A stretch of 64,000 bases of DNA from Bacteroidota bacterium (GTDB taxonomy: Bacteria; Bacteroidota; Bacteroidia; NS11-12g; UBA9320). The notes beneath the pieces are model-generated. The model worked only from the letters and a program-made list of their open reading frames with translations. It searched no databases and was not told the origin of the DNA. The stretch spans positions 124,001 through 188,000 of the forward strand of contig NVWV01000005.1 of the NCBI GenBank assembly GCA_002746305.1, read 5' to 3'. Shown piece by piece: positions 34,594 to 43,663 of the stretch (positions within the stretch are counted from its first letter, which is position 1; each line of letters opens with the position of its first letter). The translations under genes were made by a program, and so were the position numbers.

Positions 34594-35163
34594 TTGTTTA
34601 ATCGGTATAAATCCAAAACCGACGAGGTGTTAATGGAGCTCCTTCAACAGGGTTCCAAGCCTGCGTTTAATGAAATCTATGCAAGGTATAGTAAGCGTCT
34701 ACTATACTTTATGTTTAGGTTATTGAATGGAGATGAAAGTTTAGCTCAAGATAAATTACACGATGTATTTCTAAAACTGATAGAGCGACCAGATAGGTTT
34801 GATAGTACTCGTCAGTTTAAATCTTGGATTTACAAAGTAGCAAGTAATGAGTGTAATAAACATTACAGAGGGACAACAGGTCTCTCATATGAGACTTTAG
34901 AAAATGTTGAGGATTCAGTCGACCCTACTATCTATCAATATTTAGAAAATACAAGTTTCAAAAGAGCATTGACACTTCATCTAAAAGAACTGAGCTATGA
35001 GCATAAATGCACATTTGTTTTGAGATTTCAAGAAGGATTAAGTGTGAAAGAAATCAGTACCATTATGGACTGTCCAGAAGGAACTGTAAAGTCTAGAATC
35101 CATCACAGCACAAGGATTCTATCCAATAAATTAAAAGAGTATAATCCCATTAACACATTGTAA
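34594..35163 (+). CDS. ECF RNA polymerase sigma factor (sigma-70 family)
   Basis: 189 residues with region 2 ('AFNEIYARYSKRLLYFMFRL', 'DKLHDVFLKLIERPDRFD', 'FKSWIYKVASNECNKHYRG') and region 4 ('KCTFVLRFQEGLSVKEISTI' and 'CPEGTVKSRIHHSTRIL'). The start is TTG at 34594; the first ATG would remove the beginning of region 2. The following gene begins directly after its stop and is the probable anti-sigma partner. Confidence 0.92.
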   Translation: MFNRYKSKTDEVLMELLQQGSKPAFNEIYARYSKRLLYFMFRLLNGDESLAQDKLHDVFLKLIERPDRFDSTRQFKSWIYKVASNECNKHYRGTTGLSYETLENVEDSVDPTIYQYLENTSFKRALTLHLKELSYEHKCTFVLRFQEGLSVKEISTIMDCPEGTVKSRIHHSTRILSNKLKEYNPINTL

Positions 35164-35793
35164 ATGAAAGATATAGAACATAAAATTCAAGAACTTGTTG
35201 AGTCGTTAGATTTTGATAAACTGTCCAATTATCAAAGAGAGATAGTACTAGCTAAGTATTCAGAAGAAGATTATAGGCAAATGAGGAAGACATATACAGG
35301 ATATGCTCAGATTTTTAAGGAAGAAGAACGATATATGTCACCAAGTTTGGAGTCTTTAGATGCATTAAGAAATCGTTTCGATATTAATGATAGCGAAGAA
35401 AAGCCAGTATCATACTTGGCTCAGTTCTTTGCATACAGATTGCCAGTTTATCAAGCAGTATTAGGAGTCATGGCGTTACTTGTAGGTTTCTGGTTTATTA
35501 GAGGCGTTGACAGTTCAAGGATCGAATACGTTGAAAAGGAGGTTATCGTTTATGAGACAAAAAGGGACACATTATGGGTAGAAACAGTAAAAGAAGTTCC
35601 TGTACATACTGTCGTGTATGTCAAGGATAAATCAAAGGACAGGGAAAAGTTAAACGTGGTAGAATATCAAACCATTGAGAATCCAAGCTTTATTCAAAAA
35701 TCTAAGGTTCCAAAAGTGTCAGACATTTCCAATTCGTTTGGAAATACAACAGTGCAGAGTGATGAAATGCAGCAATTTCGGGTGAGTATGTAA
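35164..35793 (+). CDS. Probable anti-sigma factor with one membrane segment
   Basis: 209 residues; the ATG follows the sigma stop codon directly. The first 100 residues are polar and helical, then one membrane helix ('YQAVLGVMALLVGFWFIRGV') and a periplasmic tail with coiled-coil-like 'YVEKEVIVYETKRDTLWVET'. The position after an ECF sigma gene and this topology fit a membrane-bound anti-sigma factor, although I see no ZAS zinc motif. The call rests on context and topology. Confidence 0.65.
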   Translation: MKDIEHKIQELVESLDFDKLSNYQREIVLAKYSEEDYRQMRKTYTGYAQIFKEEERYMSPSLESLDALRNRFDINDSEEKPVSYLAQFFAYRLPVYQAVLGVMALLVGFWFIRGVDSSRIEYVEKEVIVYETKRDTLWVETVKEVPVHTVVYVKDKSKDREKLNVVEYQTIENPSFIQKSKVPKVSDISNSFGNTTVQSDEMQQFRVSM

Positions 35794-35806
35794 AGAGTAT
35801 AAAGCT

Positions 35807-35837
35807 AAAAAGGGCCAACATATAAATGTTGACCCCC
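35807..35837 (-). terminator. Terminator after the VWA-domain gene
   Basis: A ten-base stem with one mismatch (arms 35812-35821 and 35826-35835) and a four-base loop. On the minus strand it is followed by TTTTTAGC, so it fits as the end of the 38.7-35.9 kb leftward unit. It lies between two convergent operons. Confidence 0.6.
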
Positions 35838-35862
35838 AGAGTTTATATTTAGCATTAAGAAC

Positions 35863-38133
35863 CTATCTATGAGCCGCCGCTCCATAGGTTTGTTGAGCCT
35901 TTATCATTAGTTCAATGAGTTGGGCCCTATCTTCATTTGGATCATTTGTACTTGCATTCTTAACCAGGTCAAGTGACTTTGTGAAATTGGTATCATCAGT
36001 ATACTTACTTTGGCGAAGAGTGGATGCAAATAAGGCAACTCCAGCACTGAATCTGAAATTTTCGGAGGTTTTCCTGTAGTCCATACTGCTGGGTTTTAAT
36101 GAATACGTAAGCAACTTGCTTACAGACTCTTTCGGTTCCTTGTATCTCAGTTTTACGGTTATTGCTTCGTTGTTATAAACAAGACTTTCTTTATTACCTA
36201 CCTTTTGATATTTGAGAGGATCAATGTCTTCAAAATTCTCCTTAGAATTGGCAGGAATAATCTCATAAAGAGCAGTTACTGTATGTCCTGCACCCAGCTC
36301 CCCACCATCTTTCGTGTCATCATTAAAATCTTGAGCAGGCATGATTCTGTTCTCATATCCAATTAATCTATAGGCTTTTACATAGGCAGGATTAAATTCT
36401 ACTTGAATCTTTACATCCTTAGCAATGGTAAATAAAGTAGCTCTCAATTCACGATTAAATACCTTATCCGCTTCGCGATAGGTATCAATATAAAAGTAGT
36501 TTCCATTTCCATTATCTGCAATTGTTTCCATTTTAGAATCTTGGTAGTTGCCCATTCCAAACCCACAGACTGTTATAAATACGCCTTTATCTCTATAGCT
36601 AACGATAAGGTCTTCCATGGCACCATTGCTGCTTTCTCCCACGTTAAAGTCACCATCAGTACACAGTATTATTCTGTTGTTTCCCTCCTTAATGAAGTTG
36701 TCAAGAGCCACTTTGTAAGCAAGTTTGATTCCTGCACCACCTGCTGTACTGCCACCAGATTCCAATCGTTTTATTTTCTTGGCTATGTAATCTTTTTTGT
36801 CGCAAGATGTTGATTCTAAGGCTAATCCAGCAGCACCTGCATACGTGACAATGGCAATTTTATCTTTGCTCCCCATTTTCTCAACCAGCATGTTCATTGA
36901 TTTTTTAACCAATGGGAGTTTGTTTTCGTTACTCATACTTCCGCTTACGTCCAGTAAGAAAACAAGGTTGGAAGCTTCTGTGTTTTCATAGTCAATTTTC
37001 TTGCCTTGTAAACCGATGTGAACCAATTGTCTTTGCGTATTCCAAGGACATTGTGCCATTTCCGTATTGATGGAAAAAGGTTTTTGAGTTGGAGCTTTAT
37101 AGTCATATGAGAAGTAATTAATGAACTCTTCGATACGTACAGAGTTTTTAGGAACCAATTGTTGACTAGTCAACTTAGATCTCATTATAGCATAAGAGGC
37201 GTTGTCTACGTCAATGGCAAACGTACTGAGAGGCTCCTTGTATGGAGTAGTAAAATCATTTTCTATTTGCTCGGCATAGGTTTCCGAATTGTAATCGCTT
37301 TGGGGGAAATCAAAGAAGCCAAAAGAGATAGTATCATTAAGAGTGCCTTGATATACTTGATCTAAATCAGAATCAAAATAGTCTTCTACACCATCACCAT
37401 CGAGATTCCCATCTTTTCGTAGTCGATCAAAACTTCTATGCCCATCTGAAAAGCCCTTAACATCACTTTTATTATACTGAGTTTGAGTTTTTATACCAAA
37501 TAAGTTTTGACCACCTGTAATAAGACTTCCATTCAAAGGAAGAGTAACATTCCCCAATGAATAATCATGGTCATTGCTGTAATAGGAGGAAACGTTTTGG
37601 AGTTCAATGGTGTTGGGAGTCCAACTATACGTGTTAGGAGAAACAATGCCTATTTGAGAATTTAGATAGACTCCATTGCCTGTGTTATAGATGGCATTGT
37701 TGTTGGTGAAAGTAATAGTGGATGCCAACGGCTCATTTTGAATTTTAAGAAATACAACATTCTCCCCTGATGCTTTAGATCCAAGAGGATTTTTTTGTTT
37801 TTCTTGAATGGTATTTCCTATATCCACAATTTCTTTATCTGCAGAGGCATCTATTCCATCCATTGTTGGGTCAATGTCCGTAGTGGGATATGAAAGTTCA
37901 GGTGTTTCTTGAATTATTTGAGCAGTATTATCCGAGGTGTTTTTTTCGGATGAAAGGTTAACCCAAAAGAAAGCGATAATTAAACTCGCAGCTATTCCAG
38001 ATACTATGGGCCACCACACTATTCTTCGTTTTTTATCTTGATTTAGTTCCTCCTCAATTCCATTCCATAAGGATGCTTCTGGAGTGTATTTGGGCAAATT
38101 GTCTAGCCCCATTTTTTCTATATTCTTTTTCAT
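35863..38133 (-). CDS. VWA-domain (YfbK-like) protein with N-terminal anti-sigma-like membrane anchor
   Basis: 756 residues. The first 60 are cytoplasmic ('MGLDNLPKYTPEASLWNGIE'), followed by one membrane helix ('WPIVSGIAASLIIAFFWVNL') as in anti-sigma proteins. A low-complexity part has a thrombospondin-3-like calcium loop 'DGNLDGDGVEDYFDSD'. The YfbK N-terminal domain ('TFAIDVDNASYAIMR'), a VWA domain with intact MIDAS ('VFLLDVSGSMS', later 'CTDGDFNVGES') and the DUF3520-like C-terminus follow. Its ATG overlaps the stop of the upstream ECF sigma gene (ATGA), so it may itself be the anti-sigma factor, sensing through the VWA domain. Confidence 0.88.
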   Translation of the reverse strand: MKKNIEKMGLDNLPKYTPEASLWNGIEEELNQDKKRRIVWWPIVSGIAASLIIAFFWVNLSSEKNTSDNTAQIIQETPELSYPTTDIDPTMDGIDASADKEIVDIGNTIQEKQKNPLGSKASGENVVFLKIQNEPLASTITFTNNNAIYNTGNGVYLNSQIGIVSPNTYSWTPNTIELQNVSSYYSNDHDYSLGNVTLPLNGSLITGGQNLFGIKTQTQYNKSDVKGFSDGHRSFDRLRKDGNLDGDGVEDYFDSDLDQVYQGTLNDTISFGFFDFPQSDYNSETYAEQIENDFTTPYKEPLSTFAIDVDNASYAIMRSKLTSQQLVPKNSVRIEEFINYFSYDYKAPTQKPFSINTEMAQCPWNTQRQLVHIGLQGKKIDYENTEASNLVFLLDVSGSMSNENKLPLVKKSMNMLVEKMGSKDKIAIVTYAGAAGLALESTSCDKKDYIAKKIKRLESGGSTAGGAGIKLAYKVALDNFIKEGNNRIILCTDGDFNVGESSNGAMEDLIVSYRDKGVFITVCGFGMGNYQDSKMETIADNGNGNYFYIDTYREADKVFNRELRATLFTIAKDVKIQVEFNPAYVKAYRLIGYENRIMPAQDFNDDTKDGGELGAGHTVTALYEIIPANSKENFEDIDPLKYQKVGNKESLVYNNEAITVKLRYKEPKESVSKLLTYSLKPSSMDYRKTSENFRFSAGVALFASTLRQSKYTDDTNFTKSLDLVKNASTNDPNEDRAQLIELMIKAQQTYGAAAHR

Positions 38134-38654
38134 TTTTCTTCGTTTGTTAAATAGGTTCTCAGTAATTTTTTAGCATAGCTCAATTGAGATCTACTGGTTC
38201 CTTCGTTTACATGTAGCATTTTAGCAATTTCGGTATGTTTATACCCTTCGATTTCGACCAGAGTAAAAACAGTACGGGCTCCATCTGGTAAGGACTGAAT
38301 AGCCTTTTCAAGTAGGTGAGAAGTAAAGTTTTCATAGTTTTCGGTCATTGGTTCACTTACTCCTTCCATACTCTCATACCGGACTTCATATCGGATTGTT
38401 TTCACTGCTTTTCGAATGACTATTGTCTTTATCCAGCTTCCTATGGTTCCAGAACCGTCGTAGGATTTTAGATTTTTAAAGACCTCAATAAAAGCATCTT
38501 GTAAACTGTCATTAGCCAACTCATGATTTTTGGTAATGCGATATGCGAGCGTGTACATCGCGTCGCAATAGTTTACATATAGTTTTTGTTGAGCGGTTCT
38601 GTCACCTTCTATACAAGCCGTTATTAGGCTATCAGTTGTGATGGGAATAGTCAT
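38130..38654 (-). CDS. ECF RNA polymerase sigma factor
   Basis: About 174 residues from the ATG at 38654 ('MTIPITTDSLITACIEGDRT'); in-frame ATGs at 38678 and 38681 would add eight or nine residues. Region 2 ('KLYVNYCDAMYTLAYRITKN', 'DSLQDAFIEVFKNLKSYDG', 'IGSWIKTIVIRKAVKTIR') and region 4 ('GARTVFTLVEIEGYKHTEIA', 'NEGTSRSQLSYAKKLL') are complete. It is coupled by an ATGA overlap to the VWA-domain gene. Confidence 0.92.
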   Translation of the reverse strand: MTIPITTDSLITACIEGDRTAQQKLYVNYCDAMYTLAYRITKNHELANDSLQDAFIEVFKNLKSYDGSGTIGSWIKTIVIRKAVKTIRYEVRYESMEGVSEPMTENYENFTSHLLEKAIQSLPDGARTVFTLVEIEGYKHTEIAKMLHVNEGTSRSQLSYAKKLLRTYLTNEEK

Positions 38655-38788
38655 ACTTACCGCTGCTGTGTTTGCCATCATATACTATAAAGAGTATACG
38701 AGTTCCATTTTCGTTGGAAATGAAATAAAAAAGATTGTAAAAGTAATAGAAATGGTCGTGGTGATAGATGAACTCTATTTGTTAGAGT

Positions 38789-38863
38789 ATGAGTCGATCG
38801 AAGAGAAAATCCAAGATTAGTGGAATTACCGCATCTCAAAGTATGAAAGACATGAGAAAGTAA
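38789..38863 (+). CDS. Possible 24-residue basic peptide
   Basis: A short frame in the 278-base gap between the sigma gene and the endonuclease gene. It encodes a peptide beginning 'MSRSKRKSKISGITASQSM' and ending 'KDMRK'. The opening resembles small basic Bacteroidota proteins of the 'MSRSRKKTPISGIT' type, which are normally longer, so this may be a truncated relic. No clear ribosome-binding site is visible. Weak call. Confidence 0.25.
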   Translation: MSRSKRKSKISGITASQSMKDMRK

Positions 38864-38902
38864 AACCATACTCCAGTTCCCATTTTAAATAATCCTCTTG
38901 TG

Positions 38903-38910
38903 TAGATTTG
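38903..38910 (+). promoter_or_regulatory. -7 element (TAGATTTG) before the secreted endonuclease gene
   Basis: A perfect TAnnTTTG box, 21 bases before the ATG at 38932. No TTG at the proper spacing was found upstream. Confidence 0.4.
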
Positions 38911-38931
38911 CAGTTAACAGAATATACCCAC

Positions 38932-40662
38932 ATGAATAGATACGTCGCTTGTTTGGCCTTAACACTACTACTCGTATTGCCTCAGTTTACTTTTGGACAA
39001 TCAGCAGCTATAACAATTGATGCAAGTTTTGATGATTGGACGTCGAATCTGGTAAAAAGTGTAGATGATCCTGAAACTATTTCTGGACTCGATCTTTTGG
39101 AAATACAAGTGACCAATGACGATAAATTCTTATTTATAAGGATAAAAACAGCACAGGAATTTGACCTTACAGATGCATTAGTATCCCAAAGACTTGTTCT
39201 TTGTCTCGATACGGATAATGATGTGAATACAGGTAATGTGGTTCGACCAGGTTTTGGTGCTGAGTTGATGGTCATGTTCAGAGAACGTTTTATCCATTAC
39301 TACACCACTCCCTACGCCAAAGTAAGCTTCTCAGACGTCTCTTTTCGGGTTGCTCCAACGGTGACTTCTAATGAGTTTGAAATTGCGATAAAACGAGATG
39401 CTATTCCAGATGGTGTCAATGCACTTTTTAGCTCATCAACCTTTAAAATATTACTTCTAGATAGCCTGAGTAAAGATATTTTGCCCAGCAATGGACAAGG
39501 TATGTCCTATACCTTTGACAATGCATCCGTTTCGAGTTTAGTTCCTACAGATATTGTAAAGCAGGATTCCAATCTTATTAGAATAGTAGCTTATAATGTA
39601 AAAAGTGACGCAATAATTAATGCTAACAATCAACCACACATTAAAAAGATAGTGAGTCAATTAGACCCAGACATTATTGGTTTTTCTGAGTGCTACAACA
39701 CCACAGCTTTAGACATAAAAGGTTTGATGGATGATTGGCTTCCTTTGATTCCATCTGATGGATGGCATACACGAAAGAAAGGAGATCTAATCACTGCATC
39801 ACGTTGGCCCATTCTACAGGAATGGAATACGTTAACAAGACAATTCCCTGTCTTAATTGATTTACCCAATAAGTATAAAACGGACCTTTTATTTACCGGA
39901 GCACATCTTAAATGCTGTGACGGAGATAATGACAGACAGAATCAAGTAGACCAGTACATGGCCTTTGTATTGGATGCAAAGACGACTGGAGGTGAAATTG
40001 ATTTACCCTTTGAAACACCAATTGTATATGGAGGAGATCTCAATTTAGTAGGCTATGCACAGCAACTAAATACACTGTTGACTGGAGACATTCAAAACAC
40101 AGCTACTTTTGGAAACGGTGGTTCGCCAGATTGGGACAATTCCGGTTTTACAGATGCCAACTATATTCAAACAGACAAGAGAATGAACTACACATGGAGA
40201 AGTGATAATAGTAGCTATCCACCCGGTAAGTTGGATTTTATTATTTATTCAGACGCCGTTATGGATCTAGAGAAAACGTTCATTGTACAAACAGAGGTAA
40301 TGCCATTAGCAAGACTTCAACTTTATGGTTGGAGTGACAATACTACCGGTAGTGCTTCTGACCATTTCCCTGTGGTAACAGACTTTGCTTTAAAATCATT
40401 GGCTGGTGTTTCCAAACTTTCAACTCCTTCACATAGAGTCTACCCGAACCCATCTACATCTCATGTAACTGTTTCATTCGGTCAAGTAGGGAACTATCAA
40501 GTGAGTGTAAGAGATGTTTCAGGAAGCACTGTATTTTCAGAAAGAATAGAATCCTCATCAACGTCTTTCATCAACATGGAAAACTGGTCTTCTGGAGTTT
40601 ATTTTATAACCATTATCAGTGATGATGGAAGTATTGGAAACCATAAGTTAGTTAAGATTTGA
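38932..40662 (+). CDS. Secreted endonuclease/exonuclease/phosphatase family protein with T9SS sorting domain
   Basis: 576 residues from the ATG at 38932 ('MNRYVACLALTLLLVLPQFT', a signal peptide). Residues about 25-200 form a CBM9-like domain ('ITIDASFDDWTSNL', 'RLVLCLDTDNDVNTG'). An EEP domain follows: 'IRIVAYNVKSDAIINANN', 'LDPDIIGFSECYNTT' with the metal-binding Glu, 'PIVYGGDLNLVG', 'KLDFIIYSDAV' and 'SASDHFPVVTDF' with the catalytic Asp-His. A type A T9SS sorting domain ends it ('HRVYPNPSTSHVTVS'). Likely an extracellular nuclease or phosphodiesterase; the substrate is not determined. Confidence 0.88.
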   Translation: MNRYVACLALTLLLVLPQFTFGQSAAITIDASFDDWTSNLVKSVDDPETISGLDLLEIQVTNDDKFLFIRIKTAQEFDLTDALVSQRLVLCLDTDNDVNTGNVVRPGFGAELMVMFRERFIHYYTTPYAKVSFSDVSFRVAPTVTSNEFEIAIKRDAIPDGVNALFSSSTFKILLLDSLSKDILPSNGQGMSYTFDNASVSSLVPTDIVKQDSNLIRIVAYNVKSDAIINANNQPHIKKIVSQLDPDIIGFSECYNTTALDIKGLMDDWLPLIPSDGWHTRKKGDLITASRWPILQEWNTLTRQFPVLIDLPNKYKTDLLFTGAHLKCCDGDNDRQNQVDQYMAFVLDAKTTGGEIDLPFETPIVYGGDLNLVGYAQQLNTLLTGDIQNTATFGNGGSPDWDNSGFTDANYIQTDKRMNYTWRSDNSSYPPGKLDFIIYSDAVMDLEKTFIVQTEVMPLARLQLYGWSDNTTGSASDHFPVVTDFALKSLAGVSKLSTPSHRVYPNPSTSHVTVSFGQVGNYQVSVRDVSGSTVFSERIESSSTSFINMENWSSGVYFITIISDDGSIGNHKLVKI

Positions 40663-40784
40663 GTTAGTGGCTGGGAACTAATTGTGTCCAATTTATGTCT
40701 AAACAATGATTTGTAATAATAGCATTGAACTTTCTTAAACCAAAAACACCTTGTTTGCTATAATGCAGTAAAGTCATGTGTTTT

Positions 40785-41489
40785 TTATTTAGTATTGTCT
40801 GTAAACCAAGGTATGGTGTATTTTTCGGTTGTTTTTAATTCTTTGTTTAGGCTATCTCTATTCCAGTTAAAATCTGAATATTGGTAACTTTCATGAAGAA
40901 TATTGAAAGCGGATTCGTGAAAATCAAGGTCAACAAGAGTTTTAAAATTACCCATTGCAACTTCATCAGTTAATGTATTATACTCAATTTGTAAAAGCTG
41001 GAAGAGAGTGTCATTCACTTCATGTTCGTTTACATTATAAGATAGTTCATAAGAAGAAAGTTTGGATTTATATGAATATTTAATGTCGTTAAGAATGGAA
41101 TAAACTATGGAGTCATTCTGTTCTTTCTTTCTCCTATCCCAAAATTCTTGATAGTATTTTGTATTGACATTCTTGTTTTCATAACTAATAATTAGGCTGT
41201 CGATTATGTGATACGGTTTCTTGTTAATGTAAATACCTTGGATAATTAGTGGGTTGTTATTTAAGTATCCGCTAATAAGTCTCATGTAACCAAACTTTTT
41301 GAACGTTTCATTAATCATTTTTAAATTTTGGGGTTTTCTAATCCATTCATTTGTTATCCAACGCCCATGTCGCAATTTCGAAAAAGTTGGCTGAGTTTCA
41401 ATGTAGTATTCTGTTGCTTTTTCTTCGTTAATGCTGCAACTGAAGATTGTCGAAATTAGAATTAACAGTATGTAGATTTGGCACTTCAT
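40785..41489 (-). CDS. Hypothetical lipoprotein
   Basis: 234 residues from the ATG at 41489 ('MKCQIYILLILISTIFSCS', a lipoprotein signal with 'TIFSCS'); an in-frame upstream ATG would add seven residues. The mature protein is polar with many Tyr and Asn residues ('KATEYYIETQPTFSKL', 'IIQGIYINKKPYHIIDSLI'). I do not recognise a domain. It is very AT-rich. It stands alone between the endonuclease gene and tRNA-Arg. Confidence 0.7.
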   Translation of the reverse strand: MKCQIYILLILISTIFSCSINEEKATEYYIETQPTFSKLRHGRWITNEWIRKPQNLKMINETFKKFGYMRLISGYLNNNPLIIQGIYINKKPYHIIDSLIISYENKNVNTKYYQEFWDRRKKEQNDSIVYSILNDIKYSYKSKLSSYELSYNVNEHEVNDTLFQLLQIEYNTLTDEVAMGNFKTLVDLDFHESAFNILHESYQYSDFNWNRDSLNKELKTTEKYTIPWFTDNTK

Positions 41490-41554
41490 TTTTCCTTTTC
41501 TTAAAATCAAAATAATTGAGACGTCTATAGTTACTTACATCTCAGGACAGATAG

Positions 41555-41626
41555 TGGCCTCAGCAAGAATCGAACTTGCATCTAAAGTTTAGGAAACTTC
41601 TATTCTATCCATTGAACTATGAGGCC
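41555..41626 (-). tRNA. tRNA-Arg (anticodon CCT)
   Basis: A 72-base cloverleaf on the minus strand: acceptor GGCCTCA/TGAGGCC with discriminator A, D-stem GTTC/GAAT, anticodon stem GAAGT/ACTTT with loop TTCCTAA (anticodon CCT, reading AGG), and T-arm GCAAG TTCGATT CTTGC. No CCA is encoded. It ends seven bases from the metG stop region, on the same strand. Confidence 0.93.
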
Positions 41627-41633
41627 AAAAAAG

Positions 41634-43658
41634 CTATGCAATGACACTTCCAGAATCAGTAGATTCATTCGGAGCCACAAATTTTAATTTTCCATTTGCA
41701 TCTTCAGCCATGAGAATCATACCGCTACTTTCTATTCCTTTAAGCTTGCGAGGAGCAAGGTTTGCCAAATAGGTAACTTGTTGTCCTACAATTTCTTCTG
41801 GTGAAAAATGCTCTGCAATTCCACTTACCACCGTTCTGGTTTCAGATCCTATGTCCAAAGTTATATTCAGAAGTCTATCAGCTTTCTTTACTTTTTCAGC
41901 AGCGGTTATAGTGCCTACTCGGATGTCCAGCTTCACAAAATCATCATACGTGATTTCAGATTTGGTCAATGGTTCAATGCTTGAACTTGATTCTTCTTGA
42001 CCGTTTTGAGCATTGCTTTCAGGCTTAACTTCTTCCTTTTTTTGCAACTTCTCCATTTGCTTTTCTATGGTTTCATCCTCTACTTTTTGAAATAAAAGAA
42101 CGGGTGATCCTATTTGATGTCCTGCTTTAATAGTATCGTTGTACGAACTGATGTTCAGTAGACTAAGGATGTTATTTGAAGTGTTTGGCAAAAATATTTG
42201 AGCATAATTTCCAATCTCTTTTACAATCTCAATACATGTAAATAAACAGTCTGCAACAGCTTGTTTATTTGCTTCATCTTTTATGAGTTTCCAAGGTTCA
42301 GTATCCTGCAGATACTTATTGCCATTTCTGGCAATTTCCATGTAATATTCTAAACCTTGACGTTGATTAAAATTGCCCAAAGCAGTTTCAATCTTTTGTT
42401 TTGCTTCGGTTGTAGTCTGCTGTAAACTTCCTTGTGGAACAATCCCATCATAGTACTTATTGGTAAGTACTATGACTCTATTTATAAAATTTCCTAGTAT
42501 AGCAACCAGTTCATTGTTTATCTTGGCTTGGTAGTCTTTCCAAGTAAAGTCGGCATCTTTGGTTTCAGGTAGAATACTGGTTAATGCATATCTGAGTTCA
42601 TCCGTCTTTCCAGGAAAGTCTTCCAAATATTCATGCAACCAAATAGCGTGATTTCTACTTGTAGAGATCTTGGCTCCTTCCAAGTTTAAAAACTCATTGG
42701 CTGGTACATTAGTAGGTAAGATAAACTCGCCATGAGCGTGAAGCATAGCAGGAAAAATGATGGTATGAAATACGATGTTATCCTTTCCTAAGAAATGAGT
42801 CAGTTCTGTTTCTGAGTCCTTCCACCATTTGGCCCAGTCATCACCCGCAGCTTCTTTGGTAGCAGTTATATATCCAATTGGAGCATCAAACCAAACGTAC
42901 ATAACCTTGCCTTCAGCCCCTTTTACGGGTACAGGAACACCCCAATCGAGATCTCTAGTCATGGCACGAGGTTTTAGACCTTCTTGCAACCAACTATTAC
43001 ATTGGCCATAAACACTTGATTTCCAGCTAGATTTCTTATTTGTTACCCACTCATTTAAAAATTCTTCCTGAATTTTATCCAAGGGTAAGTACCAGTTTTT
43101 AGTTTCTTTTAAAATCGGGCTATTGCCTGTTAGAGCTGATCGAGGATTTATAAGTTCGGATGGGCTACTAGCTCTACCACATTGTTCGCACTGATCACCA
43201 TATGCGTTGTCATAACTACAGTTGGGACAGGTTCCTACAATATAACGATCTGCTAAAAATTGTTTTGCATCTTCATCGTAAAACTGCTGAGTTACCTCTT
43301 CTTTAAAAATGCCTTTATCGTACAGGTTTTTGAAAAAATCCTGTGCTGTTTCATGGTGCAGTTTATGGGTTGTTCTGCTAAAAGTGTCAAAGTGTATTCC
43401 AAAGTCTTTTAAGCCTTTGGCAATGATTGTATGATTCTCATCTACAATTTGTTGCGGAGTTTTTCCTTCGTTTTTAGCCTTTAAGGTAATCGGAACACCA
43501 TGCTCATCTGTGCCACATACAAAAAGTACATCTTTACCCTGCATCCTTAGATACCTGTTGTAGATATCCGAAGGGAGAAAGCAACCTGCTAGATGACCTA
43601 TATGAACAGGTCCGTTAGCATAGGGTAAAGCACAAGTAATGAGATGTCTCTTTGGCAT
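41634..43658 (-). CDS. metG: Methionyl-tRNA synthetase
   Basis: 674 residues. The class I signature is 'ALPYANGPVHIGHLAG' (HIGH motif), the zinc knuckle 'CPNCSYDNAYGDQCEQCG' follows, and the KMSKS equivalent is 'AKISTSRNHAIW', a common variant in Bacteroidota. The C-terminal 110 residues are an EMAPII-like tRNA-binding domain ('DFVKLDIRVGTITAAEKVKK', 'VSGIAEHFSPEEIVG') joined by a Lys/Glu/Ser linker. It charges tRNA-Met. tRNA-Arg lies just downstream. Confidence 0.97.
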   Translation of the reverse strand: MPKRHLITCALPYANGPVHIGHLAGCFLPSDIYNRYLRMQGKDVLFVCGTDEHGVPITLKAKNEGKTPQQIVDENHTIIAKGLKDFGIHFDTFSRTTHKLHHETAQDFFKNLYDKGIFKEEVTQQFYDEDAKQFLADRYIVGTCPNCSYDNAYGDQCEQCGRASSPSELINPRSALTGNSPILKETKNWYLPLDKIQEEFLNEWVTNKKSSWKSSVYGQCNSWLQEGLKPRAMTRDLDWGVPVPVKGAEGKVMYVWFDAPIGYITATKEAAGDDWAKWWKDSETELTHFLGKDNIVFHTIIFPAMLHAHGEFILPTNVPANEFLNLEGAKISTSRNHAIWLHEYLEDFPGKTDELRYALTSILPETKDADFTWKDYQAKINNELVAILGNFINRVIVLTNKYYDGIVPQGSLQQTTTEAKQKIETALGNFNQRQGLEYYMEIARNGNKYLQDTEPWKLIKDEANKQAVADCLFTCIEIVKEIGNYAQIFLPNTSNNILSLLNISSYNDTIKAGHQIGSPVLLFQKVEDETIEKQMEKLQKKEEVKPESNAQNGQEESSSSIEPLTKSEITYDDFVKLDIRVGTITAAEKVKKADRLLNITLDIGSETRTVVSGIAEHFSPEEIVGQQVTYLANLAPRKLKGIESSGMILMAEDANGKLKFVAPNESTDSGSVIA

Positions 43659-43663
43659 GAGTG

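Noticed and set aside
38638..38820. 60-codon rightward frame overlapping the start of the ECF sigma gene
   Set aside because: It is antisense to the first part of the sigma factor and the intergenic part shows no family similarity; the sigma gene explains the conservation.
40663..40784. Terminator or small RNA between the endonuclease and lipoprotein genes
   Set aside because: No stem of useful length followed by a T-run could be found on either strand.
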